In this document: positions 8,130 to 16,815 of the stretch, piece by piece | Layout of the letters: every line of letters begins with the position of its first letter | How positions within the stretch are numbered: position 1 is the stretch's first letter | NCBI RefSeq assembly: GCF_000504285.1 | Contig: NZ_KI632511.1 | Span: forward strand, 989,372-1,053,371 | Origin: Actinospica robiniae DSM 44927 | GTDB lineage: Bacteria > Actinomycetota > Actinomycetes > Streptomycetales > Catenulisporaceae | Length of the DNA: 64,000 bases | Direction: 5' to 3' | Position numbers and translations under genes: made by a program | The notes under the pieces: generated by a model | The model's input: the letters and a program-made list of their open reading frames with translations, nothing else | Database searches by the model: none | Told to the model about the DNA's origin: nothing

Positions 8130-9341
8130 GTGAGCACAGAACCCGCGGCGGCGCAGACCATTGACGCACTGGTGCGGGCACGCCGTACTCAGGACGCGAT
8201 CTCACGGTGGATGCGCGCGCTCGGGCCGATCCTCACCATCGCCGTCGTGCTCGACGTCCTGCGCACGCAGCCGGGGCCGGGGTTCACCGGGGACGGGATG
8301 GAGGTCTTTTTCATGACCTGCGCGTTCGTCGCAGGCGCCCTCGGTACGCAGTACCGAGAACGCGGCTCGCGCAGCCACAACGCCTCCGCTGTCCTGCTCG
8401 TCATCGCGTCCGTCGGGCTGATGAAGGTGCAGTCGAATCACACCGGTTACATCGCCTTGTTCGTGGCGCTGTTCCTGCTGGCGCGGCGCCTGCCGACGCG
8501 CTTGGCGACCGCGTTGTCCGCGATCGCCGTGGGCTTCCTGGTGCTGGCCGGGGCGACCACACAGCGCGAATCGACCTTCTCCTCGCTGCTCAGCGCGCTC
8601 ACGATCGGCGGATTCGTCGGACTGACCATGCTGACCCAGCACCTGCGCGAGGCGAACGAGCAGGCCGAGCGCCGGCTCGACGAGTTCGAGCGCACCCGGG
8701 CCGCCGAGACGCGGGCGGCCGCCCTGGCCGAACGGCAGCATCTCGCGCGCGAGATGCACGACGTGCTCGCGCATTCGCTCTCCGGCCTGATGATCCAGCT
8801 CGAGGCCGCACGGCTGCTCGCCTGCCAGGACGGCGACGACCCGCGGCTGCCGGAGACGATCGAACGTGCCCACCGGCTCGGCAAGTCAGGCCTCGATGAG
8901 GCGCGACGCGCCATCGAGATGCTGCGCGGGGACGACCTGCCCGGCCCCGACCAGTTGCCCGGGCTCGCCCGCCGCTGCGAGGAGAACCTGGGCATACCGT
9001 GCCCCCTGACCTACGTCGGCGAGCCGCACGAGCTGTCCTCCGAAGCCAGGCTCGCCGTCTACCGGGTCGCGCAGGAGGCGCTGACGAACGTCGCCAAGCA
9101 CGCCCGCGGCCCGGAGCGGGTCGAGATGCGGCTCGCCTACGAGCCCGACGGAGCCGAGCTGAGCATCGAGGACTTCTCCGCCGACCTCGCCGTCGCCGAC
9201 CACCCGTCGTCGATTACCGAGCCCGTGGGTGAGGGCTACGGGCTGACCGGTATGCGCGAGCGCGCCGAACTGCTGGGCGGCACCCTCGATGCCGGTCCGA
9301 CCGAGACCGGCTTCCGCGTCGTCCTGAAGGTGCCCTCATGA
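8130..9341 (+). CDS. Sensor histidine kinase, NarL-type system
   Basis: A 403-residue membrane kinase. Six hydrophobic segments (about 30-45, 58-75, 86-100, 106-118, 128-142, 152-168) leave little extracytoplasmic sequence, so it may sense within the membrane or through its partner transporter. The HisKA_3 domain has REMHDVLAHSLSG with phospho-acceptor His210, and the HATPase_c domain carries the N box in VAQEALTNVAKHA and the G box GYGLTGMRERAELLGG. The stop overlaps the response regulator start by 4 nt (ATGA). It is divergent from the FtsX-type ABC exporter, a known functional arrangement in Gram-positive detoxification modules; regulation of that exporter is inferred. Confidence 0.94.
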   Translation: MSTEPAAAQTIDALVRARRTQDAISRWMRALGPILTIAVVLDVLRTQPGPGFTGDGMEVFFMTCAFVAGALGTQYRERGSRSHNASAVLLVIASVGLMKVQSNHTGYIALFVALFLLARRLPTRLATALSAIAVGFLVLAGATTQRESTFSSLLSALTIGGFVGLTMLTQHLREANEQAERRLDEFERTRAAETRAAALAERQHLAREMHDVLAHSLSGLMIQLEAARLLACQDGDDPRLPETIERAHRLGKSGLDEARRAIEMLRGDDLPGPDQLPGLARRCEENLGIPCPLTYVGEPHELSSEARLAVYRVAQEALTNVAKHARGPERVEMRLAYEPDGAELSIEDFSADLAVADHPSSITEPVGEGYGLTGMRERAELLGGTLDAGPTETGFRVVLKVPS

Positions 9342-10054
9342 CGGAAGCGACAGACCAGACCGGGTCTACGCGGTCGACGGACACGCCGCCGATCAGGGTG
9401 CTGACCGCCGACGACCAGCGCGTGGTACGCGAGGGGCTGGCCATGCTGCTCGGGCTGATGCCGGGCGTGGAAGTGGTCGGCGCGGCCAAGGACGGCCTGG
9501 AGGTGCTCCAGCTCGCCGCCTCGGCCCGGCCCGACGTCGTCCTGATGGACCTGCGCATGCCGCACTGCGACGGCATCGAGGCCACCCGCCGGCTGCGCGA
9601 ACAGTACCCTGAGATCAAGGTCATCGCGCTGACCACGTACGCCGACGACCGGTCGGTGCTCGACGCCCTACGCGCCGGCGCCCGCGGCTACCTCACCAAG
9701 GACTCCGGCGCGGCGGAAATCCACCAGGCGCTGCAGACAGTCGTCGAAGACCGCTCGGCGATCGACCCGGCCGTTCAGCACCATCTCGTCGCCGCAATCG
9801 CCGCCCCCGCCCAGCCCACCGCCGGCGCCGCCCCGGCCGCGCCCCCGGCGCCCGCCGGGCTCACCCCGCGCGAGCTGGAAGTCCTCGCGCTCATCGCGGC
9901 GGGCCTGACGAACGCCGAGATCGCCGGTCGGCTGTTCGTCAGCGAGGGCACGGTCAAGAGCCACATCAACCACCTGCTGACGAAGATCGGCGCCCGCGAC
10001 CGCGCGCAGGCCGTCTCCTACGCCTACCGGCACGGTCTCGCCGGAACCGGCTGA
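9338..10054 (+). CDS. NarL/LuxR-family response regulator
   Basis: A 238-residue two-domain regulator. The receiver domain has acidic residues TADDQR and phospho-acceptor Asp71 (VVLMDLRMP), the conserved Thr in ALTTYADD and the Lys in LTKDSGA. An Ala/Pro-rich linker follows, then the LuxR-type HTH LTPRELEVLALIAAGLTNAEIA with VSEGTVKSHINHLLTKIG. It shares ATGA with the upstream kinase gene, so the two are co-translated. The probable target is the divergent ABC exporter operon, its own operon, or both. Confidence 0.95.
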   Translation: MTEATDQTGSTRSTDTPPIRVLTADDQRVVREGLAMLLGLMPGVEVVGAAKDGLEVLQLAASARPDVVLMDLRMPHCDGIEATRRLREQYPEIKVIALTTYADDRSVLDALRAGARGYLTKDSGAAEIHQALQTVVEDRSAIDPAVQHHLVAAIAAPAQPTAGAAPAAPPAPAGLTPRELEVLALIAAGLTNAEIAGRLFVSEGTVKSHINHLLTKIGARDRAQAVSYAYRHGLAGTG

Positions 10055-10609
10055 ACCCGCGGGCGGGCCGAGCGGTAGTGCAGGCCGCGCCGGGAGGTCA
10101 GTCACGCCAGCTGCGACAGGCCTCCGCGGGAAAATCAGCACTCGATGACATTGAGCTGCCCGACATCATGCCCAGTCCGTTCTCACGCTGGATGCCGTTG
10201 GACGACTGTCAGAAGCTGCCTGGCGGTTACTCGGCCTCTCGGCCTCGCGCCGTAGCTTCGGGGCACCCGGCCGAGACCGCGCCCGGTTGTTCCGGCCCAT
10301 CCCTCGACTCATTACCGCATTACCGGTATCGATAATTCGTTAATTGTCCAAAACTGGGACCCGGACGGGCTTCACTGATGAGTCAACATAATCCCGGTTA
10401 TGTTGTGCGGGCTTCTGGAGGACCGATTCTGCGCCCGACGGCGAGTGTCCGGACTCGACAGGTCTGACGCGGGCTCAGTGTGAGTCGGCAGTTCGTTGCC
10501 TCCGAGTGCGGGCCCGCACGCGAAACACCGTCACAAAAGATCAGCGAGCTGACCTGCACTGGAAGCTTGAAAACAAGCTCTGAGCCTTCCGCCGGACTTC
10601 GTAGCTCTG
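10055..10609. other. Gene-free stretch with AT-richer segment
   Basis: These 555 nt follow the response regulator and show no convincing coding frame. The segment 10310-10350 is noticeably AT-rich for this genome, and it is followed by an 8-bp inverted repeat at 10384-10405 and a small stem AGCTTG-AAAA-CAAGCT at 10564-10579. The lowered GC and lack of frame bias suggest foreign or decayed DNA at the edge of the accessory region. Confidence 0.45.
10384..10405. repeat. Inverted repeat CAACATAA-6-TTATGTTG
   Basis: Perfect 8-bp arms (10384-10391 and 10398-10405) flank a 6-nt centre TCCCGG. The size and AT-rich arms resemble the core sites of tyrosine recombinases or a dimeric repressor operator. 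No recombinase gene is adjacent, so the role is open. Confidence 0.4.
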
Positions 10610-11014
10610 ATGACGCGAGCGAACCTGTACCGAGCCTTAGACGGTGTCTCGTGCACATGCTGCGTCACGTTCGTCTCCGAGCTGCTCGCAGGCCCGGCCG
10701 AGCCCGGTGCGCGCATGATCCGGTTCCTCCTCGACCTTCAATTGCGCGCCGCCTGGTATCTGTACCTGCGCCCGGGTGGCGATTGCGTCGTCGTACAGTG
10801 CGACCACGACATCTCCCACGATCCCGGAGTGCTGTTCGGGCCCGACGGGAAGCCAGCCGAAACCCGGACAGAGGTCTACTGGTGCGCGCCGAACGTCGAG
10901 AGCTTCGCCTACCGCTTCTGGGCCGAGCACACCCTCTGGTTCGCGATCTTCGACCGCCTCCAAGCCCGCGATCTCCCCTCGGAACAGCGCGCATACCTGG
11001 CCCATTGCCTCTGA
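10610..11014 (+). pseudogene. SMI1/KNR4 (SUKH)-like C-terminal fragment
   Basis: The frame gives 134 residues (or 99 from ATG 10715). The part from MIRFLLDLQLRAAWYLYL onward, ending SFAYRFWAEHTLWFAIFDRL and SEQRAYLAHC, strongly resembles the C-terminal half of SMI1/KNR4 (SUKH) proteins, which typically end with YRFWLENEIWFAL and LTPEQRAYL. SUKH proteins are often immunity factors for polymorphic toxins. The N-terminal half expected for the family is absent; the residues before 10715 look unrelated. I therefore read it as a truncated remnant, although expression of the short form cannot be excluded. The SUKH link rests on recognised motifs, not a search. Confidence 0.5.
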
Positions 11015-11044
11015 ACCCATCGATCGGGGCGTCGCCCGATGGAT

Positions 11045-12160
11045 TCAGCCATCGAAGAACTGCCAGGCCACATCGAGATCGGCGAGCTCGCTGAGCGCCG
11101 AGCGGTCCGAGGCGCCGAGCCAGAAGTGGTAAGAGCCGTCCTTCCCCTGGCCTCCTGAGGCGATCACCCCGGGAGCGACATAGAAGTCCATGTCGTAGCC
11201 GTACCAGCGAGCCGGCGCGAGGGGTACGCCGCGCAGACGTTCGATCAGACGTTGAGCTTCGCGTGCAGGCCGACGATTGAGAAGCGCGCAGTAAGGAGCG
11301 GACATCCCCGCTTCGTGTAGGGAGAACTGGATCAGGAAACCGCTCAGCGGCTCCGGCTCGGCGAGCGGCTCCACATCCTCGGTGGTCCAGATGGTCGGGT
11401 CGCCGTCCTCCGCGTACTGATCCAACGACCACTCGAAACAGCCCTGGTTCTCCCAGCCGAAGACCAAGGACCCGTCCGCAGGCTCCGTATAGAGCCGATC
11501 CGGCCCCATGATGTGGTTCTGGGTCCCGAGCACAACCGGACGGTTGTGCCGCTCGGGCCGGCCGTGGGCAAGCCGGTAGAGCGCAGCCAGCCTCGCGGGC
11601 ACGCGCGCCGAAACGGCCGGCGGCAGCCCGGCTGCGGGGTCGGGCGGCCCGTACCACGAGGCGATGAACTCCTCCAGCGCTGCGGCCCGATCACACGCGA
11701 GCGTATCGAGCCAGCTCAGGTCCGGCACTGCCGGCGGTGCCGCCACGGGGCGTACCACGTCGAGGATGTGGCGTTCCAGCGGCGGGACGATGGCCATGTC
11801 CACCTCCCACAGCTCCTGCTTCCCGGAGAGGGTGCTCGTGATTGAACAAGCGCGGCGCCTTTCGAGCTTGCCCAGGTAGAGCGGATCGTCTCCGGAATCA
11901 AAGAGCAGGTGGGCGGGCAGGTGCTGTCGGGCCGGATCGGACAACTCGCCGGGCAGCGGGAGCCCGTCGTCACGCAGTCGGAACTCGGCGCTGGACCATA
12001 CACACGACGAAGACTGTGAATCTCGCGAAGGGACGATGATCGCCGTTGCTGCTTCTCCAAGCAGGATCTGACACCCTCCACCTTCAAGCCGCTGGACGTG
12101 TACGCCGACCAAGTCCTGCAATTGTTCGGCGGTCGCCGCAGCCAGGGGTGTCAGGGGCAT
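11045..12160 (-). CDS. Uncharacterised protein with SMI1/KNR4-like features
   Basis: A soluble 371-residue protein without signal peptide or membrane segment. The middle (RLAALYRLAHGRPERHNRPVVLG, then NHIMGPDRLYTEPADGSLVFGWENQG and LSGFLIQFSLHEA) has the rhythm of SMI1/KNR4-related cell-wall or immunity proteins: a helix ending in a Tyr-Arg-His loop, then strands with a conserved WENQG. The C-terminus DGSYHFWLGASDRSALSELADLDVAWQFFDG is distinctive. It converges with the SUKH-like remnant just upstream and sits in a cluster of other short-range, rapidly evolving genes. An immunity role is a guess; the family is not one I can name. Confidence 0.6.
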   Translation of the reverse strand: MPLTPLAAATAEQLQDLVGVHVQRLEGGGCQILLGEAATAIIVPSRDSQSSSCVWSSAEFRLRDDGLPLPGELSDPARQHLPAHLLFDSGDDPLYLGKLERRRACSITSTLSGKQELWEVDMAIVPPLERHILDVVRPVAAPPAVPDLSWLDTLACDRAAALEEFIASWYGPPDPAAGLPPAVSARVPARLAALYRLAHGRPERHNRPVVLGTQNHIMGPDRLYTEPADGSLVFGWENQGCFEWSLDQYAEDGDPTIWTTEDVEPLAEPEPLSGFLIQFSLHEAGMSAPYCALLNRRPAREAQRLIERLRGVPLAPARWYGYDMDFYVAPGVIASGGQGKDGSYHFWLGASDRSALSELADLDVAWQFFDG

Positions 12161-12252
12161 GACCGGAGCCTATCGAGAGACGCGACACTGGGAAATGATC
12201 AAGTTAAAGACGACGATCAAGATCATCTAATGCGTCCTTCCCGCAGGCTGAG

Positions 12253-12450
12253 CAACTTCCGTCGGTGCACCTTGTAGAGACGCTCCCAGACGTTGCCGAG
12301 TTGGCCCACATCCCGTGAGCTCGGGAGGCCTATGGCGCTGCCCAAGTCGAGGCCAACCGTTTCGGAGGCTGGGCCGCCAGCCCCGATCCGGCCCTCGCCG
12401 AGGCGGCAACCAAGCTTCTCGCCTGGTTCCCCGCAGCCTCACGTATCTCT
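12253..12450 (+). pseudogene. Remnant of a HEAT-repeat protein
   Basis: One plus-strand frame reads EAYGAAQVEANRFGGWAAS then PDPALAEAATKLLAWFPAAS, a pattern typical of one actinobacterial HEAT-repeat unit (alpha-helix, DPD turn, LLAWFP). The same frame before it (VHLVETLPDVAELAHIP) is interrupted by a TGA at about 12316, and no start or downstream continuation is present. It directly precedes the DUF6928-like gene on the same strand. I see it as the tail of a degraded gene; it covers most of the otherwise empty 12161-12500 interval. Confidence 0.4.
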
Positions 12451-12500
12451 TTGCCGATAGGGTGCCGCCCATCGAAGGTGATCCGACCCAGGGGGAAGCA

Positions 12501-13319
12501 GTGGGTGCCAAGACCGAGATACTGGCGTTCGCGGCCGGCGACATCACCGATGTGCTGCGTCGGCCCGGGGCATCCGATCCGGCAGCCGCCGAGGAGTTGG
12601 TGCGTCGCCTGGCGCCAGGCTGGCAGGTCGAGACCGCCGAGGGTGAGAGTCTCGCCGAGGCGACCTATCCGCCGAGGGACACGGTCTACGTGCTGAGCGT
12701 TCCGGGTCTCGATCTTGTGTGCGGGCTGAGTTTCCTACGCGGCGGCGGTTCGTCGCTGCCCGAGCATGTCCTCAGCGAAGGCGCCGGACGCCGAATCGTC
12801 TATCACCGGATGCACAGCGGCACCGACGGTGTCGAGATCGCGCTGTGGAATCAGGGAGCCCTGGTGCGCGCGATCGGCATCAACGGGGTGCAAGGCGTCG
12901 TGGAGGATGTCGGCGACCGGTTGCCGTTCGAGGAGCCGTTCTGGGCCGGCCAGCGCCCGCACGAGCCAGAGAGGTTCATCGTCGGAGCCGGTCCGAGCCC
13001 CTTCCCGACGCCGTTCCACCCGCTCACCTTCGGCAACGAGGCGGTTCGGGCGCTGTTCGGCTTCACCGTGGAAGGCCGCCGCGCACCCGACGACGTCGAT
13101 CCGTGGGCGGTGCACCTGCGCGGGTTCCGCGTGACCGATCCGGATGCTCCAGCTCTGGCCGAACAGCAGGCGCAGATGCGCGAGGTCATGGCCAGAATGA
13201 CGCGGACCTCCTACCGGATGGAGAAGGCGCCGGACGGCAGGATCGTCATAGTGCCCAGCGAGCCGAGTGATCTTCCGGCCCGGGCAGCTACCGACTCAGG
13301 CGGACCCGCCAACGTCTGA
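12501..13319 (+). CDS. DUF6928-like uncharacterised protein
   Basis: A 272-residue cytoplasmic protein beginning MGAKTEILAFAAGDITDVLRR. This opening, the PPRDTVYVLSVPGLDLVCG strand pair, the IVYHRMHSGTDGVEIALW segment and the block PFHPLTFGNEAVRALFGF with HLRGFRVTD match an actinobacterial family I recall as DUF6928, whose function is unknown. The start GTG 12501 is chosen because AGGGGGAAG lies 3-11 nt before it and the family begins MGAKT; the frame is open farther upstream but that sequence belongs to a decayed HEAT gene. No partner gene is coupled to it. Confidence 0.75.
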   Translation: MGAKTEILAFAAGDITDVLRRPGASDPAAAEELVRRLAPGWQVETAEGESLAEATYPPRDTVYVLSVPGLDLVCGLSFLRGGGSSLPEHVLSEGAGRRIVYHRMHSGTDGVEIALWNQGALVRAIGINGVQGVVEDVGDRLPFEEPFWAGQRPHEPERFIVGAGPSPFPTPFHPLTFGNEAVRALFGFTVEGRRAPDDVDPWAVHLRGFRVTDPDAPALAEQQAQMREVMARMTRTSYRMEKAPDGRIVIVPSEPSDLPARAATDSGGPANV

Positions 13320-13553
13320 CCGTACATCAGCCCAGATCTTCTCGAGCTCGGCCCGCGTGATCTCTTCCGTACGCGAGTCGTCGCGCCCAACCGTCGAGCG
13401 GGCCCTCGCGTCCCTAAGGTGCCTGTGGATTACTGCCAGCGCGCAAGGGAGTTGTAGCAGCGGGCCCGAGCGGTCTGACTGACTCGGACGAGGGCGGTGG
13501 AGGACCTGCCGTAAGACGTGCTGAAGACCTCGGGCAGCGTAGTCTTCGGTCAA
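13296..13553 (-). CDS. Short hypothetical protein, doubtful
   Basis: An 85-residue frame whose last 24 nt overlap the end of the DUF6928-like gene on the opposite strand. The C-terminal half (LPCALAVIHRHLRDARARS then EEITRAELEKIWADV) has a believable helix-forming composition and G/C-ending codons, unlike most shadows here, while the N-terminal part is less convincing. It may be a small gene or the tail of a decayed one. No ribosome site is evident. The rest of 13320-13776 shows nothing I can interpret. Confidence 0.28.
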   Translation of the reverse strand: MTEDYAARGLQHVLRQVLHRPRPSQSDRSGPLLQLPCALAVIHRHLRDARARSTVGRDDSRTEEITRAELEKIWADVRSDVGGSA

Positions 13554-13776
13554 GGGCTGCCTCTGACCTGCACGTGGACATTACATGCTCGTGCAGTGAC
13601 ACCGAGATGCTCTTTAGCCAGGACACGCTCGTGCGTCATCGCACTCAGTCCACCCGTCACCACACAGCCGCATGCTGGCGTACCGCTCATGTGACGTGGG
13701 GCGGGCGCGTCGGATCGTGGCCCTCAACTTGCGAAGATCGGTTGCCAGAGTGGCCCCGGCCGGGCACCATGGCTCC

Positions 13777-14259
13777 ATGGCGATTCGGGGGAGTTTCCGC
13801 TGCGCGACGTGCGTGGTTGCGGCACTGGCGTTCACGGCAGGATGCTCGCCTTCATCGAGCCAGTCCGCGGTGGCCCATCACAATTACAGCTATCAAGCCG
13901 TTGTCGAGCCGTCGCCCTGGCACGCCGGCGACCTCATATCGGTGACGTGGACGCCCCAAAATAACGGATCCGTGACCAACGCGGCTCCTGCGCAGCTGCG
14001 GCTGGCGTTCGTGATCTACGGGCCGTTCTCCAGCGTTGCCGAGCTCAAGCGCGTTATGGCCGGTCCTTCGTCCGCATGGCCGGAGCCTGCCGCTAACGGC
14101 AGGACGGTCACGGCAGACAGCTGGTCCGGCACCACGACACACGGAACCCTGCAGTTGCCGAAGGATCTGAAGCCTGGCCTCTACGACACCCGGCAGCAGG
14201 TTTCCGTCGTCGGCGGCGGCGCGTCCTCCGGAGACGGCATCGTCACCGTCGTTGGATGA
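13777..14259 (+). CDS. Putative lipoprotein
   Basis: A 160-residue protein with an N-terminal lipoprotein signal: MAIRGSFRC, a short hydrophobic core VVAALAFTAGC, and a Ser-rich start of the mature chain (lipid-attached Cys about residue 20). The mature part, including HAGDLISVTWTPQNNGSV and APAQLRLAFVIYGPF, reads as beta-sandwich, like small immunoglobulin-fold surface proteins, ending with DTRQQVSVVGGG. The long upstream extension to 13672 is Arg-rich and rejected. Function is unknown. Confidence 0.66.
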   Translation: MAIRGSFRCATCVVAALAFTAGCSPSSSQSAVAHHNYSYQAVVEPSPWHAGDLISVTWTPQNNGSVTNAAPAQLRLAFVIYGPFSSVAELKRVMAGPSSAWPEPAANGRTVTADSWSGTTTHGTLQLPKDLKPGLYDTRQQVSVVGGGASSGDGIVTVVG

Positions 14260-14518
14260 CATCGACCGCGGATCTTCTCCGGACCCAGATTCATGGAGCT
14301 TGGACGGGCGAGCGTCCCGGCTCGGTGGTGACGGGTCGCCACTCGGGGGCCGCGGTGCGTCGCCCGTCCCCCGCCCCACCTGCGCCATATCCGCATTCTG
14401 CGATATCCAGGGCTATCGATTCGTTATCAGACATTCCTGTCAAGACTTGATCTTGCCCGGGTAGCCTACGTGCGCGGACTTTTCCGCGATCATGGACCAG
14501 GTTGAGGGGGAGCAAGAC

Positions 14519-16618
14519 ATGTCAGGCGAAGAGCCTGCGGACACGCCCGAGCGGGAGCCCGCAGTGGCGGACGTGGCTACGAACACAGCGATGGATGCGG
14601 CCGCGGCGCCGGCCGATGGATGGACGAGCCCGGACGGAGCAGCGCCGACGGCGGCGACGGCGCCCACGATGGCGGTGCCGGCGCCCACGATGGCGGTGCC
14701 GGTGGCGCAGCCGCAGGCTCCTGCCGCGGGCCAGCCCGGTTACGGTTACGGCATCCCACAGCCGTATCAGCACATGCCGTCTCCGGAGGAGATCCAGGCC
14801 GCTGTGGTGGCCACGCGCAAGCGCAAGCGCAGGCTGTGGACGTTGGCCGCGGTGGTGGCCGTGGTCGCGGTGGTCGGCGCCGGGGTGACGGTGTACGAGA
14901 ACGAGCGCCACGGCGACTCCGTGGTCAGCGCAGTCACCTGCACGCCGTCGAAGCTCGTCTCGTGCCTGATCAAGCAGCCGGCCGGCGCCTTGACGCTGAG
15001 CGACACACCGACGTGGGACCAGGCCGCCGTCCCGACGGCCGACACCTTCGGCACGCATATGACCGCCGACGCCAAGGGCATGACGGATCAGTCATCGATT
15101 CTGGTGAGCGGTGACGGGGCGAACTCCTTCGCGCACACCGACTGGAACGCCGTCGACGGCAACGACGTCGACATGGTGCTGATCAAGTTCGACACGATCA
15201 AGGGCGCGCAGAGCTGGAACGCCACGCGCAACGGCGAGATCCTCGCCGCCTACCCCGGGCAGGCGGCGGCCGTTCCCGGCGACTCGGCCGAGAAGGCGCA
15301 CGCCGCGGCCAAGGCCGACGCCACCGGGACCTTCCACGCGGCCTATTCGGCCGTGGTGGGGAACATGGTGCTGAACCTGTCGTACTCGAGCCCGAACACG
15401 TTCGACCCGGCGGACCTGCAGAACTGGGCCGGCACCGAGCTCACCTCGCTGTGGTCCGCGCCGGCACCGGCCAAGGACCCGGCCGACAGCACAGGCAACG
15501 GAACCGAGGACGTGGCCTGCCCCGACCTCAGAGCGTGCCTGCCGTCGATGCCGAGCGGATACGTGCCCTGGGGCGCCTCGGCCAACTCCGATTGGATCGG
15601 TGCCACAAGCCTGACCGTCAAGCAGTTTGTCGACGGCCGCTGGGACAAGAAGTCTCGATCGGAAGTGATCTCCGACCTCGAGGCAGACGATGTCACCGGC
15701 ATCGTCCAGATCGACTGGGTGGACGCCTCCAGCCGGCAAGCCGACATCTATCTACTCAAGACGCTGACCCAGTCGGCCGCCACCGCGCTGTTCAACGAGT
15801 TCGACGAACCTTCCGATTTCGAGGGCTACATCAAGTCGAACGCCTACTCCACCGGCGCGACCGGCGTGGACGCATGGTATGGCAGCAGGGCGGATCCCGA
15901 CGGCCTCGTCCAGTCGACCTTCACCGGGCAGGTCGGAAACATCGTCCTTGCGGGTTCGGTGAACTTCGAAGGGCACTTCGACAAGTCGCTGGCCGGCAAG
16001 TGGATCGCCGATGCCGTCAAGCGGGTGCAGGGAACGAAGTCGACCCAGCCGATCGGGCTGCCCTCACTCGCGACCCCGACGATCCAGATCCCGGCTCAGG
16101 GCTCGTGCGCCGCATCGGGCGACTGCCTGATGGCCCAGCCGTCCGACAGCAAGGACACGACGACGACGTCCAAGGTGGCGCGCACCAAGTCGGTCAGCGC
16201 CATGCAGTACTCGAGCGGCTACGAGAGCGACGAAACCATGCAGTACGACACGTGGCTCTCCTCGGACGGGTTCCAGAGCGCGGAACACCGCTCGTGGACA
16301 TCCTCGTCGAGCGGGGCCAACGCCGAGGGCGCGCTGGTGAAGTTCGGCTCGCCGGCCGAAGCCCAGGCAGCCGCGCTACTCGAATACGGGCTGGGCACCG
16401 AGAACGACCGCGACTGCACGATCAGCTCGATCTCCAACGCCCTCTGCATGGCCACGCCCGTCGGGGTGAACGACTACTTCCAGATGGAGACCGTCACCGT
16501 GCTGGCATGGAAGGGCGACTACGAGGTCCGGGTCAACGTGACCATCTCAAACGAGGCTCAGGTCGCGCAGGCCTACGCCTGGGCCGAACAGCAGCTGGCA
16601 ACGCTTCCCGCGAGCTGA
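14519..16618 (+). CDS. Membrane-anchored protein with three repeated extracytoplasmic domains
   Basis: A 699-residue type II-like membrane protein. A Pro/Ala-rich cytoplasmic N-terminus includes a tandem APTMAVP repeat and GQPGYGYGIPQPYQ; RKRKRRLW precedes one transmembrane helix (about 104-122). Outside are three related units of roughly 170-190 residues, each opening with a close Cys pair (CTPSKLVSC, CPDLRAC, CAASGDC) and containing an edge strand pattern with A/G-W-x-S and a final helix that would pack against a sheet. The start ATG 14519 has GAGGGGGAG at 8-nt spacing; ATG 14492 is less likely. No enzyme motif was seen. It may be a cell-envelope sensor or anti-sigma-like protein, but no partner gene adjoins it. 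Confidence 0.72.
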   Translation: MSGEEPADTPEREPAVADVATNTAMDAAAAPADGWTSPDGAAPTAATAPTMAVPAPTMAVPVAQPQAPAAGQPGYGYGIPQPYQHMPSPEEIQAAVVATRKRKRRLWTLAAVVAVVAVVGAGVTVYENERHGDSVVSAVTCTPSKLVSCLIKQPAGALTLSDTPTWDQAAVPTADTFGTHMTADAKGMTDQSSILVSGDGANSFAHTDWNAVDGNDVDMVLIKFDTIKGAQSWNATRNGEILAAYPGQAAAVPGDSAEKAHAAAKADATGTFHAAYSAVVGNMVLNLSYSSPNTFDPADLQNWAGTELTSLWSAPAPAKDPADSTGNGTEDVACPDLRACLPSMPSGYVPWGASANSDWIGATSLTVKQFVDGRWDKKSRSEVISDLEADDVTGIVQIDWVDASSRQADIYLLKTLTQSAATALFNEFDEPSDFEGYIKSNAYSTGATGVDAWYGSRADPDGLVQSTFTGQVGNIVLAGSVNFEGHFDKSLAGKWIADAVKRVQGTKSTQPIGLPSLATPTIQIPAQGSCAASGDCLMAQPSDSKDTTTTSKVARTKSVSAMQYSSGYESDETMQYDTWLSSDGFQSAEHRSWTSSSSGANAEGALVKFGSPAEAQAAALLEYGLGTENDRDCTISSISNALCMATPVGVNDYFQMETVTVLAWKGDYEVRVNVTISNEAQVAQAYAWAEQQLATLPAS

Positions 16619-16639
16619 CCAGCGTTCACCGCACCGCGT

Positions 16640-16680
16640 GTCCGGCCGGTCCACCCGTCTACGGGTCAAACCGGCCGGAC
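16640..16680. terminator. Bidirectional hairpin terminator
   Basis: Perfect 11-bp arms GTCCGGCCGGT / ACCGGCCGGAC (16640-16650, 16670-16680) enclose a second stem ACCCGT/ACGGGT, giving a long stable hairpin 21 nt past the stop of the large membrane protein gene and ahead of the converging GrpB gene. There is no U-tract, as usual in actinobacteria. Confidence 0.7.
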
Positions 16681-16694
16681 GCGCGCTCGCGTTC

Positions 16695-16724
16695 ACGGGC
16701 GAGGGCGAGGGCGAGGGCGAGGGC
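16695..16724. repeat. Tandem GGGCGA hexamer repeat
   Basis: Four perfect GGGCGA copies (16695-16718) and a fifth variant GGGCGC follow one another in the intergenic space between the two convergent genes. It is a simple-sequence repeat prone to slippage; no gene contains it. Confidence 0.8.
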
Positions 16725-16815
16725 GCGGGAAGCCCGAGGAAGACGCCCGCTGTGAAACGGCACCCGGGCGGGCCGGGCGCCAAGATCGTGGTCACACCTG
16801 GCGGCAAGCCACGCG

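Noticed and set aside
13267-13776. Several short frames in the gap before the lipoprotein gene
   Set aside because: Apart from the doubtful minus-strand frame listed as a feature, they lack ribosome sites and protein-like composition.
16695-16724. Regular short repeats considered as a CRISPR array
   Set aside because: The repeats are 6 nt without spacers; simple slippage repeat. No CRISPR-like repeat-spacer pattern or cas gene was seen in the window.
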